DNA of 64,000 bases from Moraxella bovoculi 237 (GCF_000696305.2 NZ_AOMT01000005.1:372001-436000), one strand, 5' to 3'; positions 18,696 to 28,996 are shown, counted from the first letter of the stretch. Made by a program: numbers and translations. Notes: a model not told the origin generated them from the sequence alone.

Positions 18696-19014
18696 AACAA
18701 GACTCCTATATTTTTAAAAATTTATCATCAAAACTTATAAATTTTATTCAAAGGTTGATGAAACCAAAGAGATAGGTTATGATAACAAAAAATTATCTAT
18801 AACGCAAATAATTGATTTTTAATGACTTTCTTGTTTAATTTGTGTAAAATGATTGTATATTTGAATTGATTTTTGTAAACATTTTGTAAATTTATTAGGT
18901 TTTTTAAAAACCATTTAGGGTGTGTTAAACCTTGATAACATTCTCATAAAATAAGATGAAAACTTAGTACGCCCTAGCAATTTTATATCATTAACGAACT
19001 TGGAAGGTAACACT
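18696..19014. promoter_or_regulatory. Divergent control region between betB and betT
   Basis: 319 AT-rich bases without a gene. They must hold both promoters. A perfect 11-base palindrome GTTATGATAAC lies at 18776-18786, and a further GATAAC occurs at about 18932-18937; these are candidate operators for an unknown regulator. The ribosome site of betT, GGAAGG, is at its right end. Confidence 0.45.
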
Positions 19015-21042
19015 ATGGAAGATACCAAATCCAAAGACGGTCACCTAAACCGAACGGTGTTTATCTGTTCGGCGGTGATTATCGTCTTTTTTAGCTTATA
19101 TACCATGATGTTTAATGACAGCGCGTCCGCCATTTTGGACGGTGTGCTGGCGTGGGTAAGTACCACTTTTGGTTGGTATTACTTTTTTGCCGCATCGGTG
19201 TATATCATTTTTGTGCTGTTTATCGCCTGCTCTCGCTATGGCAACATCAAGCTAGGTCCCAAGCACTCCCAACCCAAGTACAGTCTTTTGACGTGGTCGT
19301 CCATGCTGTTTGCCGCAGGGATTGGCATCGACATCATGTTTTTTTCGGTGGCAGAGCCTATCATGCAGTACATGAATCCGCCTGTTGGGGACGGTCAGAC
19401 CACACAGGCGGCTCGTGAAGCCTTGATGTGGACGATTTTTCACTACGGACTGACAGGTTGGTGTATGTATGCGTTGGTGGGCATTGCCCTTGGCTATTTT
19501 ACCTACCGCTACAATCTACCCCTAACCATTCGCTCGGCATTGTACCCCATGATTGGCAAAAAGATTGATGGACCTGCCGGTCATGCTGTGGACGTGGCGG
19601 CGATTTTGGGGACGATTTTTGGTATTGCCACCACTTGCGGTATCGGGGTTGTGCAATTAAACTACGGTCTGCACGTTATTTTTGATTTGCCTGAAAACTT
19701 ACTTTGGCAAATTGTGCTTATCGCCCTAGCGGTCGCCATTACTATTGTGTCGGCAACCACAGGGGCATCCAAGGGCATCAAAATCCTATCGGAGCTTAAC
19801 ATTTATTTTGCCTTGGGACTTACCCTGTTTGTGCTGTTTTTGGGCAATACCGAATTTTTGCTAAACGCCATTGTCATGAACGTGGGCGACTATCTTAGCC
19901 GTTTTCCAACTTTGACACTAGACACCTTTGCCTACAACCAAACGCCCGAACAAAAACAATGGATTCAAGACTGGACGCTGTTCTTTTGGGCGTGGTGGAT
20001 TGCGTGGTCACCTTTTGTGGGACTGTTTTTGGCTCAAATCTCAAAGGGTCGTACCATTCGTGAATTTGTCATCGGCACCTTGTCCATTCCCTTTGTGTTT
20101 ACGCTTGCTTGGCTTTCAGTCATGGGCAACAGTGCCTTAAATGAAGTCTTGGGAGGTAACCTTGCCTTTGCCGAAAAGATCATCGCACGCCCTGAGATTG
20201 GTTTTTATGAGCTGTTATCCACTTATCCGTGGTTCTCGGTAACGGCAATCATCGCCTTTGTCTCAGGACTTTTGTTTTATGTAACATCGGCAGACTCTGG
20301 GGCGATCGTGCTTAGTAATTTTAGCTTCAAAAGCCAAAAAAACACCGACACGCCCCCCATTTGGATACGCCTGTTTTGGGCGGTGGCAATCGGCATGCTG
20401 ACCGCTGCCATGCTGATGACGGACGGCATCACCGCCCTACAAAAGGCGACTATTGTCATGGGCTTGCCATTTAGCTTTGTCATGTTTTTTGTCATGGTAG
20501 GGCTGTTTAAGTCGTTACGCCTTGAAGATTTTAGAGAAGAGATTACCAAAATCAATGCCGTGCCTGTGGCAGGGGGCGTAGACGTGAGCGACTGGCAAAA
20601 TCGTCTGCACCGCATTACCGCCTATCCTGACACCCCAGAGACAAAAGCGATGATGACAAATGTCTGCCTGCCTGCCCTAACTGACGTGGCGGACGCTCTA
20701 CGCCAAAAGGGACTGTCGGTGCGGGTGGAATCGGTTGCCTTGGGCGATGAGCCAAGCCTTGTGCAACATATGCTGACGGTGGATTATAAGGACGAGTATA
20801 ACTTCGTGTATGGCATCGTCCCCGTTAAATACCCTGTGCCAGAGCGTCCAACGGTTGATGATGGGCAAGAGTTTTATTATCGCTTGGAGACGTATTTGTT
20901 TGAAGGTTTGCAAGGCAATGATTTGTCAGGCTTTAACAGCGAGCAGGTCATCAATGATGTGCTTGACAAATACGAGCGTCATCGAGCGTTTTTGCACTTA
21001 AATCGTGAAACCCCCGGCAGCCGCCCTGTGTTTCCTAAGTGA
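19015..21042 (+). CDS. betT: High-affinity choline transporter BetT
   Basis: A BCCT-family carrier of 675 residues. The glycine region reads AAGIGIDIMFFSVAEPIM, the form seen in proton-coupled BetT of enteric bacteria rather than in sodium-coupled BetP. The Trp signature is AWWIAWSPFVGLFLAQ, followed by ISKGRTIREF. A hydrophilic C-terminal domain of about 150 residues follows the last helix. I chose the ATG at 19015 because GGAAGG lies 7 bases upstream. It is divergent from betBA, so the three genes form a choline uptake and oxidation module. The second IS copy begins 29 bases after its stop. Confidence 0.92.
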   Translation: MEDTKSKDGHLNRTVFICSAVIIVFFSLYTMMFNDSASAILDGVLAWVSTTFGWYYFFAASVYIIFVLFIACSRYGNIKLGPKHSQPKYSLLTWSSMLFAAGIGIDIMFFSVAEPIMQYMNPPVGDGQTTQAAREALMWTIFHYGLTGWCMYALVGIALGYFTYRYNLPLTIRSALYPMIGKKIDGPAGHAVDVAAILGTIFGIATTCGIGVVQLNYGLHVIFDLPENLLWQIVLIALAVAITIVSATTGASKGIKILSELNIYFALGLTLFVLFLGNTEFLLNAIVMNVGDYLSRFPTLTLDTFAYNQTPEQKQWIQDWTLFFWAWWIAWSPFVGLFLAQISKGRTIREFVIGTLSIPFVFTLAWLSVMGNSALNEVLGGNLAFAEKIIARPEIGFYELLSTYPWFSVTAIIAFVSGLLFYVTSADSGAIVLSNFSFKSQKNTDTPPIWIRLFWAVAIGMLTAAMLMTDGITALQKATIVMGLPFSFVMFFVMVGLFKSLRLEDFREEITKINAVPVAGGVDVSDWQNRLHRITAYPDTPETKAMMTNVCLPALTDVADALRQKGLSVRVESVALGDEPSLVQHMLTVDYKDEYNFVYGIVPVKYPVPERPTVDDGQEFYYRLETYLFEGLQGNDLSGFNSEQVINDVLDKYERHRAFLHLNRETPGSRPVFPK

Positions 21043-21071
21043 TTTATCCCAAAATAAAAGCGTGTCAAAAA

Positions 21072-21826
21072 TGAACCGCACCCCAAAGCTCGCCACTCAC
21101 ACTGACCTTTGGGGTGCTTTCTATGGCAAAATACACAACCGACTTTAAACTGTCTGTAATAGCATATTATCTAAACGGACACAGTTACAAGCAAACCGCT
21201 AAAAAGTTTAACCTATACACAGACAGCATTGTTGAACAATGGGTCAAACTCTATCAAAAACATGGCATTTATGGTATTCAAAGACGAATTACCAAAGCTG
21301 TCTATGACACAGACTTTAAACTTGACGCAATCAAACAAATTCAAAATGGCAAATCCCTAACTCAGCTTTCCACAGAGCTTAATCTACCACAACCTGCTTC
21401 ACTGTCAAACTGGTTAAAGTCTTCAAGCCAAACCAGACAATGAAAAAGCGTTGATGACTTACTTACTGAACTTGCCTATCTTAGAGCAGAAAACGACTAC
21501 CTAAAGCTAGATGACTTAATTCGTCAAAAGGAACAATTAAAGAACAAGTCCTGATTGTTCAAGAATTAAGGCATAAACACAAACTTAACAACCTACTGGC
21601 ATCTTCAAACCTGCCAAGAAGTGTACCGGTACAAACCAACTTTACATCCATCAATGAACTCAAAACAACGATTGATGGGTACATTCATTATTACAATTAT
21701 GATAGAATAAAGACCAAACTAAAAGGACTAAGTCCTGTCAGATACAGAAACTTAGTCCTTGGTCAAACCACTTAGCTTTATTAACCTAACCTTTAATCTT
21801 GTGTCTAAGATTTGGGGGTCGGTTCA
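21072..21826 (+). mobile_element. IS3-family element, internally deleted copy 2
   Basis: 755 bases. The left end is TGAACCGCACCCCAAA and the right end, read inwards, is TGAACCGACCCCC. It keeps nearly all of orfA and the last part of orfB, joined across the palindrome TGTACCGGTACA (21622-21633). The last 100 or so bases are almost identical to copy 1. No target duplication is seen: the left flank is AAAA and the right flank is TCACTCGCCCTT. The same 12 bases follow copy 1. Confidence 0.85.
21123..21777 (+). pseudogene. IS3 orfA/orfB transposase remnants
   Basis: orfA starts at ATG 21123 and reads 106 residues with two HTH-like units (SYKQTAKKFNLYTDSIVEQW and KSLTQLSTELNLPQPASLSNW) before stopping at TGA. 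The leucine-rich tail (LLTELAYLRAENDYLKLDD) is in another frame, so orfA is frameshifted. An orfB start (VQELRHKHKLNNLLASSNLPRS) is cut at the palindrome and joined to the C-terminal FTSINELKTTIDGYIHYYNY end. The catalytic core is missing. Confidence 0.8.
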
Positions 21827-21861
21827 TCACTCGCCCTTATTTACATACCCTTGATTTTTGA

Positions 21862-23253
21862 TTACTTCGGTGCAACCATGTCTTCTGGTCGTACCCATTC
21901 ATCAAATTCTTGCTCGGTCAATAGCTCAAGCTCCACCGCCACTTGTTTCAAAGTTTTATTTTCTTTATAAGCGGTTTTGGCAACTTTTGCCGAATTTTCA
22001 TAGCCGATTTTGCGATTTAAGGCAGTTACCAGCATGAGCGAATTGTGCAAAAAGTAGTCAATCTTTTCACGATTTGGTTCAATGCCTACCGCACAGTTAT
22101 CGTTAAAGCTGTTGCAAGCGTCCGCAAGCAAGCGAATGGATTGCAAGAGATTAAAGCCGATGACAGGCATAAAGACGTTCAATTCAAAATTACCGCTCGC
22201 CCCTGCCATGTTTATCGTTACATCGTTGCCTATGACCTGAGCGACCACCATGGTCATGGCTTCTGACTGCGTGGGGTTTACTTTGCCTGGCATGATAGAT
22301 GATCCTGGCTCATTCTCAGGAATGGTAATCTCGCCCAGACCACAACGAGGGCCGCTAGATAGCCAGCGGACGTCATTGGCGATTTTGTTTAGGCTACCTG
22401 CCAAAGTCTTTAATGCCCCGGAGGCAAACACTTCGGCATCACGGCTTGCTAGAGCTTCAAATTTATTAGGAGCAGTGACAAAGGGCAAACCTGTCAGCTC
22501 AGCGATTTTTTCGGCAGATTTGACGGCATAGTCAGGGTGGCTATTTAGCCCTGTACCCACGGCTGTTCCGCCAAGTGGCAACTGATACAAGCCTTGCAAA
22601 GCGTTGTCAATTCTCACGAGTGCCAAATCAAGCTGCGCCACATAACCGCTAAATTCTTGCCCCAAGGTGAGCGGTGTGGCATCTTGCAAATGGGTGCGTC
22701 CGATTTTGACGATGCCTGCAAAGTCGGCAGACTTTTTGGTAAGCGTATCACGCAACGCCTTGACGACAGGGATAAGTGAGCGGTTAATCTCCACCGCTGC
22801 CGCCACACGAATGGCGGTGGGGAAGCTGTCGTTGGTGGATTGGGCGTGGTTTACATGGTCGTTGGGGTGGACGGACTTATAAGTGCCTTTTGGATTGCCT
22901 GCAATCTCGTTGGCTCGGTTGGCGATGACTTCATTCATGTTCATATTAGACTGCGTGCCAGAGCCTGTTTGCCATACCACGAGCGGAAACTGGTCAGCAA
23001 GCCCGCCTGCAATCACTTCATCGGTGGCTTGTACAATTAAGTCTTTTTGGCTATTTTCAATACGTCCAAGCTCGGCATTGGTCAAAGCAGCAGCTTTTTT
23101 GACGGTTGCCATAGCGACAATGAGTGGGCGTGGCAGGGTCTCGCCCCCGATTTTAAAATTATCACGGCTACGCTGAGTTTGAGCTCCAAAATAGGCATTG
23201 GCAGGGACTTGCACTTCGCCCATGGTGTCTTTTTCAATGCGAAATTCGGTCAT
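21862..23253 (-). CDS. fumC: Class II fumarate hydratase
   Basis: The iron-independent fumarase of the citric acid cycle (463 residues), hydrating fumarate to L-malate in the cytoplasm. Seen: the N-terminal [14 protein letters not shown] and [48 protein letters not shown] (catalytic His) and the superfamily signature [16 protein letters not shown]. The length is standard. It is transcribed alone, divergent from the cyclo-ligase gene. Its stop lies 35 bases from the second IS copy. Confidence 0.95.
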   Translation of the reverse strand: MTEFRIEKDTMGEVQVPANAYFGAQTQRSRDNFKIGGETLPRPLIVAMATVKKAAALTNAELGRIENSQKDLIVQATDEVIAGGLADQFPLVVWQTGSGTQSNMNMNEVIANRANEIAGNPKGTYKSVHPNDHVNHAQSTNDSFPTAIRVAAAVEINRSLIPVVKALRDTLTKKSADFAGIVKIGRTHLQDATPLTLGQEFSGYVAQLDLALVRIDNALQGLYQLPLGGTAVGTGLNSHPDYAVKSAEKIAELTGLPFVTAPNKFEALASRDAEVFASGALKTLAGSLNKIANDVRWLSSGPRCGLGEITIPENEPGSSIMPGKVNPTQSEAMTMVVAQVIGNDVTINMAGASGNFELNVFMPVIGFNLLQSIRLLADACNSFNDNCAVGIEPNREKIDYFLHNSLMLVTALNRKIGYENSAKVAKTAYKENKTLKQVAVELELLTEQEFDEWVRPEDMVAPK

Positions 23254-23385
23254 AAATTTTCCTTGTTTGGTGGATAAAAACTGCTAAAATGTTGATGTTA
23301 CTATAACACCATCAAAAACAATTTTCAATCATAAATCATTCTCATTATTAAATGATAAAATTTATAATATCAATTGGAAAAACTC

Positions 23386-23949
23386 ATGGATAACGCCTTA
23401 TTAAGAAAAAAAATTCGCCGACAAAGAAGAGATCTTACCACCAAGCAACGCCAGTTTGCCGCCCTATCAGCAAGTTTATATTTGTCCAAACTATTACCTT
23501 ATTTGCCCAAAAATGCCAAGATTGGGCTGTATTTGGACGATTTTGGCGAATTGCCCACCGCACCGATTTTGGCATTTTGCCAAAATCATGGTTTTACGCC
23601 GTTTTTACCGATTACCATTAAGAATAAGCCTTTACGCTTTGCCCCTGTGTTTTTGCCATTAGCCAAAACACCCCTAAAACGCCACAAACTTGGCATGAAA
23701 GAACCCTTTGCCAGATATGGCATAAGTGCAGATAACATGGACATGATTATTTGCCCGCTTGTGGCTGTAGATAAGTGTGGCAATCGACTTGGCATGGGAG
23801 GTGGATTTTATGACCGCACCTTTGCCCGCTTTCATGGCTTAAAAGTGGGTTGGTGCTATCATTTTCAAGTTGTTGAAAATTTAATGGTTAACGAGTGGGA
23901 TAAGGGCGTAGATATGGTGATAACCGATAAAGGTGTCCTGCGATTTTGA
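23386..23949 (+). CDS. ygfA: 5-formyltetrahydrofolate cyclo-ligase
   Basis: An ATP-dependent enzyme converting 5-formyl-THF to 5,10-methenyl-THF (187 residues, family about 180-200). Seen: the basic N-terminus LLRKKIRRQRRDLT, IGLYLDDFGELPTAPIL (substrate region) and the C-terminal ATP-binding motif NRLGMGGGFYDRTFA. I chose ATG 23386; a TTG at 23374 would add four residues. The ribosome site is weak (GGAAA). It converges on pdxA with only 4 bases between the stops. 6S RNA, which often precedes this gene in gammaproteobacteria, was not evident in the 132-base upstream gap. Confidence 0.88.
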   Translation: MDNALLRKKIRRQRRDLTTKQRQFAALSASLYLSKLLPYLPKNAKIGLYLDDFGELPTAPILAFCQNHGFTPFLPITIKNKPLRFAPVFLPLAKTPLKRHKLGMKEPFARYGISADNMDMIICPLVAVDKCGNRLGMGGGFYDRTFARFHGLKVGWCYHFQVVENLMVNEWDKGVDMVITDKGVLRF

Positions 23950-23953
23950 TGAT

Positions 23954-25021
23954 TTAGCTGCACATTTGACGCGCAATGAGAATGGCCTGAATGAGACTGC
24001 TTGCGCTCGCCTTGCCTGTGCCAGCTAGATCCAGCGCCGTGCCGTGGTCAACGGACGTACGCACATAAGGCAAGCCCAGCGTAATATTAACCGTGTCGCC
24101 AAAACCGTGCGACTTTAAGGGAGCAAGTCCTTGGTCGTGATACATGGCGATGATGGCATCGGCTGATTGCAGATATTTATCAGTAAATAATGTATCAGCA
24201 GGCATGGCAAGACTAATGTCCACCCCATCATCAATGAATTCTTGTAGTACAGGGTTGATGGTCATCATCTCTTCATTGCCCAGATGGCCGCTCTCCCCCG
24301 CGTGTGGATTGAGTCCGCACACTAAGATCTTAGGGTGCTTAATGCCAAACTGCGTGCGCATGGCTTGCTCTGTAATCACGACGGTCTGACGAACTTCATC
24401 GCGTGTAACTGCATTCGCCACGTCCCTCAGGGGAATATGTGTGGTAACAAGCGCCACACGCATTTTGGCATTGGCAAGCATCATCACTACCTTATCACAC
24501 CCTGCCTTATGCATAAAGTACTCGGTATGACCGCTGAACATCTCGCCGCTATCTAGGCGTACATCGGCATCGATGAGGACTGATTTTTGGATCGGGGCGG
24601 TAACGATCGCCCCGATGATGCCATCATTTGCCAAAAGATGAGCAATCCTCAACTGCTTCTCCACCATTGGGGCGTTATGAGTGCATAATTCGCCCGCATT
24701 TACTTTGTATTTGCATGATACATTAATAATAGATACATCTTGCTTTGTTGATGACGCCTGAGCCAAATCCAGCAAATCGCCACCATGTATAATGTCATCA
24801 AGCTCAATCACCCCAAAGCTTGGCGCATGGCTAATTTTACCCACTTCTTGGAGCATTGTGATACGCTCTTGCCATGCGTGTATGTCAGCCGTGATAAAAA
24901 TCGGCTTTGGTAGCACATCACCATGATGACAAAGCACGTCGATCACGATATCCATGCCAATGCCGGCTGGCTCGCCAGTGGTGATAAGTAGCGGCTTTAT
25001 GTGGGAGGTTTGGACATTCAT
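23954..25021 (-). CDS. pdxA: 4-hydroxythreonine-4-phosphate dehydrogenase
   Basis: A pyridoxal phosphate biosynthesis enzyme (355 residues) that oxidises 4-phosphohydroxy-L-threonine with NAD. Seen: TTGEPAGIGMDI near the N-terminus, THNAPMVEKQ, SGHTEYFMHKAG (metal-binding His), CGLNPHAGESGHLG (metal His) and MYHDQGLAPLKSHGF (third metal His). Divergent from dnaB across 120 bases. The length is slightly above the usual 330. Confidence 0.94.
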   Translation of the reverse strand: MNVQTSHIKPLLITTGEPAGIGMDIVIDVLCHHGDVLPKPIFITADIHAWQERITMLQEVGKISHAPSFGVIELDDIIHGGDLLDLAQASSTKQDVSIINVSCKYKVNAGELCTHNAPMVEKQLRIAHLLANDGIIGAIVTAPIQKSVLIDADVRLDSGEMFSGHTEYFMHKAGCDKVVMMLANAKMRVALVTTHIPLRDVANAVTRDEVRQTVVITEQAMRTQFGIKHPKILVCGLNPHAGESGHLGNEEMMTINPVLQEFIDDGVDISLAMPADTLFTDKYLQSADAIIAMYHDQGLAPLKSHGFGDTVNITLGLPYVRTSVDHGTALDLAGTGKASASSLIQAILIARQMCS

Positions 25022-25141
25022 GGATAACTTTTCCTTATTAAATATTCGCTTTTAATCATTAAATTTTACCGTTATTATACCGCTTTTATTTTGCTTTTAT
25101 GCTAAAATTTGCACCCATCATTGTCACCATCTCGATTCATC

Positions 25142-26632
25142 ATGACCGATTTACAAGACACCGCCAAAGCCGTGAATTCCGCCTTTGAGAATGCGATCAG
25201 CGCCTTCAAGAATAACAAAGATAAATTAGCGCCTGCCACATCAAGCGCTGGCGATGATCTGTTGAGCCTACAGCCACCGCACAACATTGAGATTGAGCGA
25301 GCTTTGCTTGCGTCATTGATGAGCATTGATGAGTCTTTTGAGAAAGTGGACAGCATCATCAGAGATGAGGATTTTTATGGGGAGCGTCATAAGCACATTT
25401 TTCGCGCCATCACACACTTATCTAGAGTGAATCAGCCTTATGACAGTCTGATGGTGCATGACTATCTAAACGCACAGAACCTGCTGAACGCTGCTGGCGG
25501 TGAAGAGTACCTGATGCAGATTAACCAAAGTCCTGCGACGCTGTTCAACCTTGTGCCTTATGCTGAGCGCGTGCGTGAGTTTTCGGTGTACCGCCAGCTG
25601 ATCAAGGCGGCAAATAACATGCTAAATCTCGCCTACCATCCCAAAAAACAAACCGTCAGCGAGATTCTAGACACGGTTGAGGCGGATATTTTTCGCATTA
25701 ATGAGAATTACACAAGCGGCGTGGGCAAACAAGGCGCGCAGAACATCGTTGACATTCTACAAAACGTCGTCGTACAACTCGATGAACTCAAAAAACGTGA
25801 TGGCTCGATGATCGGTCTTGCCACGCCATTTGAAGAACTTAACAACAAAACTCAAGGTCTACAAAAAGGCGATATGGTCGTCGTGGCGGCTCGTCCATCG
25901 ATGGGTAAGACAACTTTTGCGATGAATTTGGCAGAATCGGTACTCATGCAAGGCTTGCCTGTGGTGGTATTTTCTATGGAGATGCCTGCTGAATCTATTG
26001 TCACGCGTATGCTTTCGTCGCTTGGGCAGATCAATCAGACCAATCTGCGCTCAGGCAACATGAGCGAGCAAGAGTGGGCTCAGTTCTCAACCGCCGTCAC
26101 CATGCTTCAAGACAAGCATCTATACGTCGATGCCCGTAACAACCTACCCCCCACCGAGGTGCGCTCTACTTGTCGACGCATCGCCAAGAACCATGAAGGC
26201 GGGCTTGGCATGGTCATTATCGACTACCTGCAGCTCATGAAAGTCCCCGGCATGGAGAACAACCGCGTGGGTGAGATCGGTGAAATCAGCCGAAGCCTAA
26301 AAGCCCTGGCTCGCGAGATGAACTGCCCTGTCGTCGCCCTATCTCAGCTTAACCGAAGCCTAGAGAATCGACCGAATAAACGTCCTGTCATGTCAGATCT
26401 GCGTGAATCAGGTGCGATCGAACAGGATGCCGACCTCATCATGTTCATCTATCGCGATGAAGTCTATAACAAAGACAAGGCGGATAATAAAGGATTTGCT
26501 GAGATCATCATCGGTAAACAGCGTAACGGACCGATTGGCACTGTTCCCTTACGATTTGAAGGTCAGTTCACTCGATTTACCAATTTCATCGCAGGCGGTT
26601 ACATGCCTGAAGATTACGAAGGCGATGAATAA
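25142..26632 (+). CDS. dnaB: Replicative DNA helicase
   Basis: The hexameric helicase of the replication fork (496 residues). The N-terminal primase-binding domain (PPHNIEIERALLASLMSID, about 50-70) is followed by a RecA-like core with Walker A ARPSMGKTTFAMN (about 250-262), FSMEMPAESIVTRML, IIDYLQLM (Walker B) and SDLRESGAIEQDAD. A polar N-terminal extension of about 45 residues precedes the conserved part. The ATG at 25142 is preferred over an upstream TTG. alr follows after 26 bases, so the two are probably one transcript. Confidence 0.94.
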   Translation: MTDLQDTAKAVNSAFENAISAFKNNKDKLAPATSSAGDDLLSLQPPHNIEIERALLASLMSIDESFEKVDSIIRDEDFYGERHKHIFRAITHLSRVNQPYDSLMVHDYLNAQNLLNAAGGEEYLMQINQSPATLFNLVPYAERVREFSVYRQLIKAANNMLNLAYHPKKQTVSEILDTVEADIFRINENYTSGVGKQGAQNIVDILQNVVVQLDELKKRDGSMIGLATPFEELNNKTQGLQKGDMVVVAARPSMGKTTFAMNLAESVLMQGLPVVVFSMEMPAESIVTRMLSSLGQINQTNLRSGNMSEQEWAQFSTAVTMLQDKHLYVDARNNLPPTEVRSTCRRIAKNHEGGLGMVIIDYLQLMKVPGMENNRVGEIGEISRSLKALAREMNCPVVALSQLNRSLENRPNKRPVMSDLRESGAIEQDADLIMFIYRDEVYNKDKADNKGFAEIIIGKQRNGPIGTVPLRFEGQFTRFTNFIAGGYMPEDYEGDE

Positions 26633-26658
26633 TAAACCATTAATACGGATACTCCTTC

Positions 26659-27816
26659 ATGCGAAACACCGCACTGACCATCGATCAAAGCGCGCTGGCT
26701 CATAACTTATCCACCATCAAAGACACACTAAATCCCAAAGCACCCGCCAAAGTCATGGCGATGGTCAAGGCGAATGCGTATGGACATGGCGTGTCATATG
26801 CACTGGCAGGCCTAAAACAGGCCGACGCGTTTGGCGTGGCATGCATGAGTGAGGCATTAGAAGTCAAAAAAACCTGCCAGACCATCGGCATCAATAAACC
26901 CATCGTACTCATCGAAGGGGCGTTTGGCACCGACGAATGGCTGACTGCCATCAATCAAGGGTTTGGCGCGGTGCTTCATAACAAATATCAGCTCGATGAT
27001 GCCTTAGAACACACCCCTGATCCTGACAGCTTCACCAACACCATCTGGCTAAAATACAACACCGGCATGAACCGCCTTGGCTTTAATAGACAGGACACCA
27101 TCGCTGCCGCCAAGCTACTACACGACAAAGGTTATAAGCTTATTCTAACCAGTCATTTTGCCTGCGCAGACGAAGATGATAGCCCCATCACAGCGCGGCA
27201 GATCAGTCGTTTTAATGATCTATTGGATGAACTGCGTGATACGGTAAGCCCTGACATTCTAGGGTCATTATGTAATTCAGCAGGTATATTTAAGCATGCA
27301 GATCAGCATCATGATTGGGTGCGTGCAGGTATTGCCTTATATGGCTCAAGCCCATTTTCTCATATCGATGCACGCACGCTTAATCTTAAGCCTGCAATGA
27401 TATTTAGCACGCACATTATGGCAGTTCAGTACGTCGAGACAGACGAATCGGTCAGCTACGGCGCTCTATGGCGTGCGCCGAAGCCCAGCCGGATCGGCAT
27501 CGTAAGCTGCGGCTATGGCGACGGCTATCCGCGCGTGGTTCAGCAGGCATTCGTTGGCGTCATGGTTAATGACATCATCATCCATGCACCCATCGTTGGG
27601 CGAGTCGCCATGGACATCATGATGGTAGATCTGACCGACACGAATGCCGACGTCGGGGCAAAAATCATCCTATGGGGTCAAGATGGCGCACCGTCTATTG
27701 ATGAGATTGCCACCTGCGCAGGGACGATTGGTTATGAGCTCATGTGCCGCACCACCGCCCGCCCGATTCGTCAAGTGCTTACCGAGTCCTTGGTGGATAA
27801 TCCTTTATCAGAATAA
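26659..27816 (+). CDS. alr: Alanine racemase
   Basis: A PLP enzyme interconverting L- and D-alanine for peptidoglycan (385 residues). Seen: MAMVKANAYGHG with the PLP-binding Lys37, the barrel strand LKYNTGMNRLGF, DDWVRAGIALYGSSP-like region HHDWVRAGIALYG, ESVSYGALW (catalytic Tyr), SCGYGDGYPR and GRVAMDIMMVDLT. Downstream of dnaB, same strand. Confidence 0.94.
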   Translation: MRNTALTIDQSALAHNLSTIKDTLNPKAPAKVMAMVKANAYGHGVSYALAGLKQADAFGVACMSEALEVKKTCQTIGINKPIVLIEGAFGTDEWLTAINQGFGAVLHNKYQLDDALEHTPDPDSFTNTIWLKYNTGMNRLGFNRQDTIAAAKLLHDKGYKLILTSHFACADEDDSPITARQISRFNDLLDELRDTVSPDILGSLCNSAGIFKHADQHHDWVRAGIALYGSSPFSHIDARTLNLKPAMIFSTHIMAVQYVETDESVSYGALWRAPKPSRIGIVSCGYGDGYPRVVQQAFVGVMVNDIIIHAPIVGRVAMDIMMVDLTDTNADVGAKIILWGQDGAPSIDEIATCAGTIGYELMCRTTARPIRQVLTESLVDNPLSE

Positions 27817-27915
27817 GGTTTTTTGTTGATAAGGCTAGTTATTTTAATATAGCTTTGTTATACTTGCTTTTTTACTATTTTTGCCAATGCGCCAAACACC
27901 CCACAAGGAGTTGAT

Positions 27916-28836
27916 ATGAGCAGCCCTCGCCACTTTCTTACCTTAATGGATCTAAGCCCTGAAGAGTTACGCATGGTCATCCATCGCGCCTCTGAACTCA
28001 AAAAAATGCAGCATAATGGCGAGATTTATCGTCCTTTTGTTGGTCGCACGCTTGCGATGATTTTTGAGAAATCAAGCACCAGAACGCGCGTGTCTTTTGA
28101 GACAGGCATGGGTCAATTTGGTGGTCAGGCACTGTTCTTATCTTTGAATGACACTCAGTTGGGACGCGGTGAACCGATCGAGGACTCGGCGCGCGTCATC
28201 AGCAGTATGGTGGACATCGTCATGATTCGCACCTTTGCACATGAGCGCGTGCAGACTTTTGCCGACTACTCTAGCGTGCCCGTGATTAACGCTCTGACCG
28301 ACGATTATCATCCTTGTCAGTTATTGGCAGACATGCAGACATTCTTTGAGCATCGAGGCGACATCAAGGACAAAACTGTCGTGTGGGTTGGCGATGGTAA
28401 CAACATGTGCGCCTCTTATATGATCGCTGCGCATCAGTTCGGCTTTAAGCTTCGTGTTAGCGCACCGGACGGTTATAAGCCAAAACAAGAGCTTCTTGAT
28501 AAATACGCACATTGCGTGACTTTGGTCGATGACCCTCTTGAAGCCGCCAAAGGCGCTCACCTTATCGTTACCGATGCGTGGGCGAGCATGGGTCAAGAAG
28601 AAGAACAAAAACAACGCGAAAAAGACTTTGCTGATTATCAAGTCAACAAAGCCATCCTAGACGCTGCTGATGCAGATATGCTGTTCATGCACTGCCTGCC
28701 TGCGCACCGCGGTGAAGAGATCAGCGAAGATTTGCTTGATGATCCTCGTGCTGTGGTGTGGGATGAGGCGGAGAACCGTCTGCACGCCCAAAAGGCACTG
28801 ATGGAATTCTTACTAAAAGACAAAATCAAGCTTTAA
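27916..28836 (+). CDS. argF: Ornithine carbamoyltransferase
   Basis: Condenses ornithine with carbamoyl phosphate to citrulline in arginine synthesis (306 residues). Seen: [13 protein letters not shown] (carbamoyl phosphate loop STRTR), [14 protein letters not shown] (HPCQ), [25 protein letters not shown] and [12 protein letters not shown] (catalytic Cys). A GGAG ribosome site precedes the ATG. The upstream region has TATACT at 27859-27864 as a possible -10. A strong terminator follows. Confidence 0.95.
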   Translation: MSSPRHFLTLMDLSPEELRMVIHRASELKKMQHNGEIYRPFVGRTLAMIFEKSSTRTRVSFETGMGQFGGQALFLSLNDTQLGRGEPIEDSARVISSMVDIVMIRTFAHERVQTFADYSSVPVINALTDDYHPCQLLADMQTFFEHRGDIKDKTVVWVGDGNNMCASYMIAAHQFGFKLRVSAPDGYKPKQELLDKYAHCVTLVDDPLEAAKGAHLIVTDAWASMGQEEEQKQREKDFADYQVNKAILDAADADMLFMHCLPAHRGEEISEDLLDDPRAVVWDEAENRLHAQKALMEFLLKDKIKL

Positions 28837-28848
28837 TCCATTCATGAA

Positions 28849-28875
28849 GACGCACCGCCTTGGTGCGTTTTTTTA
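28849..28875 (+). terminator. Terminator of argF
   Basis: ACGCACC / GGTGCGT with a 5-base loop and seven T. Confidence 0.85.
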
Positions 28876-28996
28876 TTACAATTTTATAAAATAAGCCACA
28901 AACAGTACTCACAAATCTGCTTTATTTTTACCCAAAATTACCAAATATCCGAACGCTAACTCTTATAATAAATCATTTTTAGCAATGGGGATTATT

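Noticed and set aside
23254-23385. 6S RNA upstream of the cyclo-ligase gene
   Set aside because: The gap of 132 bases is too short for a 6S RNA of about 180 bases and no matching fold was seen.
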